From a virus, in the IMG/VR virus record IMGVR_UViG_3300042923_000220, positions 1-22,071 of that record: a stretch of 22,071 nt of DNA; one strand, given 5' to 3'. Shown here one piece after another: positions 21,172 through 22,071 of the stretch; within the stretch, counting starts at the first letter, position 1; each line of letters starts with the position of its first letter. The notes below the pieces were generated by a model. That model did no database searches and had not been told where the DNA came from. It saw only the letters and a list, made by a program, of their open reading frames with translations. Both the position numbers and the translations under genes were made by a program.

Positions 21172-22071
21172 ATGGGAAGTCCTATTGACAGAACAGCGAA
21201 ATCCGCATTAGACACTAACCTTGTGAATGGGGTTACGTCTGATGCGCCGAAAGTTAAAGCCAACAATGATGTGCTATACAACTATGTTGATGCGCTGAAT
21301 AACGGACAAGACGCACATGCATCTGCAACAACATTGCCACATGCGGACGGAAGTGTCACAGGCCCTAAGATAAAGGATGGAACAATAACGGAACCCAAAT
21401 ATGCTACTGGTTCAGTATCATCACGTGCAATTGCCAATGGAGCTGTTGGTGTCAATCAACTTGCTACAGGACTGGGTGCTACAGCAGATGTTCAAGCGCA
21501 GTTTGCCAAGCGCGGTATTGATATAACGAGTGCGCCTTACAATGCGGTGAGTGGCGAGACGGATAATACAGTAGCGATCCAAGCAGCAATAAACGCATTA
21601 GAATCAGGCGGTGGTGGTAATCTTTTCATCCCAGCGGGAACTTTTTGTGCAAGCGGATTGGTAATTTCGAAGAAGGTCAATATATTTGGAACGGGTTATA
21701 GTTCTATCCTCAAAAACAACGGATCTACTGTGTTGCTAACTGTAACCGACATTGGCGCATTTCCTGATGAGGGGATAATAATTCGAGACTTATCGTTTCA
21801 AGGCAGCACCACCAGTGGAGGGGGGCTGTATACCCAAAAGATATTTAGATCATCGTTCGAAAATTTATACTTCTACGATTTCTCGAAAACGGGCGTATAC
21901 GCCTGGAATGCTGAAGGATGCGAGAAGATTTCTGTACGATCGCTAAGCTTTACTAAGAACTATTTCGGATTGTGGATCCACGATTCCGATTATCCCAACC
22001 AGTCTAATGAATGGGACATATCGGGACTTAATTTTTACCAGAACTTCTACCCTATTTATTTTGATGGGACC
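21172..22071 (+). CDS. Tailspike with beta-helix (pectate-lyase-like) domain, partial
   Basis: Open from ATG 21172 to the window end (300 codons, no stop). AGGGGGATAAGT precedes the ATG. The N-terminal part (about 1-115) is an attachment region with collar-like repeats (GPKIKDGTITEPKYATGSV; RAIANGAVGVNQLATG). From about residue 122 it becomes a right-handed beta-helix start of the pectate-lyase-3 type: IDITSAPYNAVSGETDNTVA, IQAAINALESGGGGNLFIPA, GTFCASGLVISKKVNIFG. Such spikes bind and often cut host surface polysaccharide. The active site and C-terminal trimer part are beyond the window. Confidence 0.85.
   Translation, partial: MGSPIDRTAKSALDTNLVNGVTSDAPKVKANNDVLYNYVDALNNGQDAHASATTLPHADGSVTGPKIKDGTITEPKYATGSVSSRAIANGAVGVNQLATGLGATADVQAQFAKRGIDITSAPYNAVSGETDNTVAIQAAINALESGGGGNLFIPAGTFCASGLVISKKVNIFGTGYSSILKNNGSTVLLTVTDIGAFPDEGIIIRDLSFQGSTTSGGGLYTQKIFRSSFENLYFYDFSKTGVYAWNAEGCEKISVRSLSFTKNYFGLWIHDSDYPNQSNEWDISGLNFYQNFYPIYFDGT

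Overview
The window reads as one contiguous stretch of a tailed-phage or prophage genome from a low-to-mid GC Gram-positive host. All credible genes lie on the + strand, tightly packed, with ATGA/GTGA overlaps and strong AAGGAGGTGAT-type ribosome binding sites. A DnaD-like replication initiator, an ArpU-like late regulator and the ribosome binding site style suggest Bacillales (Paenibacillus/Brevibacillus-like), but no host gene is present to fix the genus. No integrase, repressor, lysis gene, tRNA, rRNA, CRISPR array or insertion sequence was seen.

Layout. (1) 1-4.9 kb is the replication and nucleotide-processing region: DnaD-like initiator, DnaB-type helicase, small unknown genes, a TGT/DpdA-like base-exchange enzyme, a zinc-finger protein and a RusA-like resolvase. 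(2) 4.84-7.9 kb begins with a near-consensus promoter. It holds a coiled-coil protein, many tiny genes, an Acb2-like anti-CBASS cyclic-nucleotide sponge, two tiny membrane peptides and an ArpU-like regulator; it looks like an accessory or anti-defence block. (3) 7.9-17.6 kb is packaging and head: small and large terminase, a membrane protein, a large P22-type portal, terminator, scaffold, decoration-like protein, major capsid protein, small structural proteins, a second terminator and two connector/adaptor candidates. (4) 17.57-18.44 kb is a self-contained cassette with its own extended -10 promoter, an HTH-HNH-AP2 homing endonuclease-like gene and its own terminator. (5) 18.45-20.02 kb is a P22 gp10/T7 gp12-like tail hub whose start looks displaced. 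(6) 20.03-21.15 kb is a second cassette: two extended -10 elements, a membrane-anchored SAM methyltransferase and a terminator. (7) A beta-helix tailspike begins at 21172 and runs off the window.

How it fits together. The initiator and helicase would replicate the genome, RusA would resolve branches before packaging, ArpU would switch on late genes, and the terminase would fill a scaffolded capsid through the portal. The connectors, hub and tailspike directly downstream, with no tube, sheath or tape-measure gene between, indicate a short tail (podovirus-like). The two promoter-gene-terminator cassettes behave like morons inserted in the late operon. The most interesting points are the TGT-like enzyme without zinc ligands, the Acb2-like gene and its uncharacterised neighbours, the two cassettes, and the apparent +1 displacement at the hub start.
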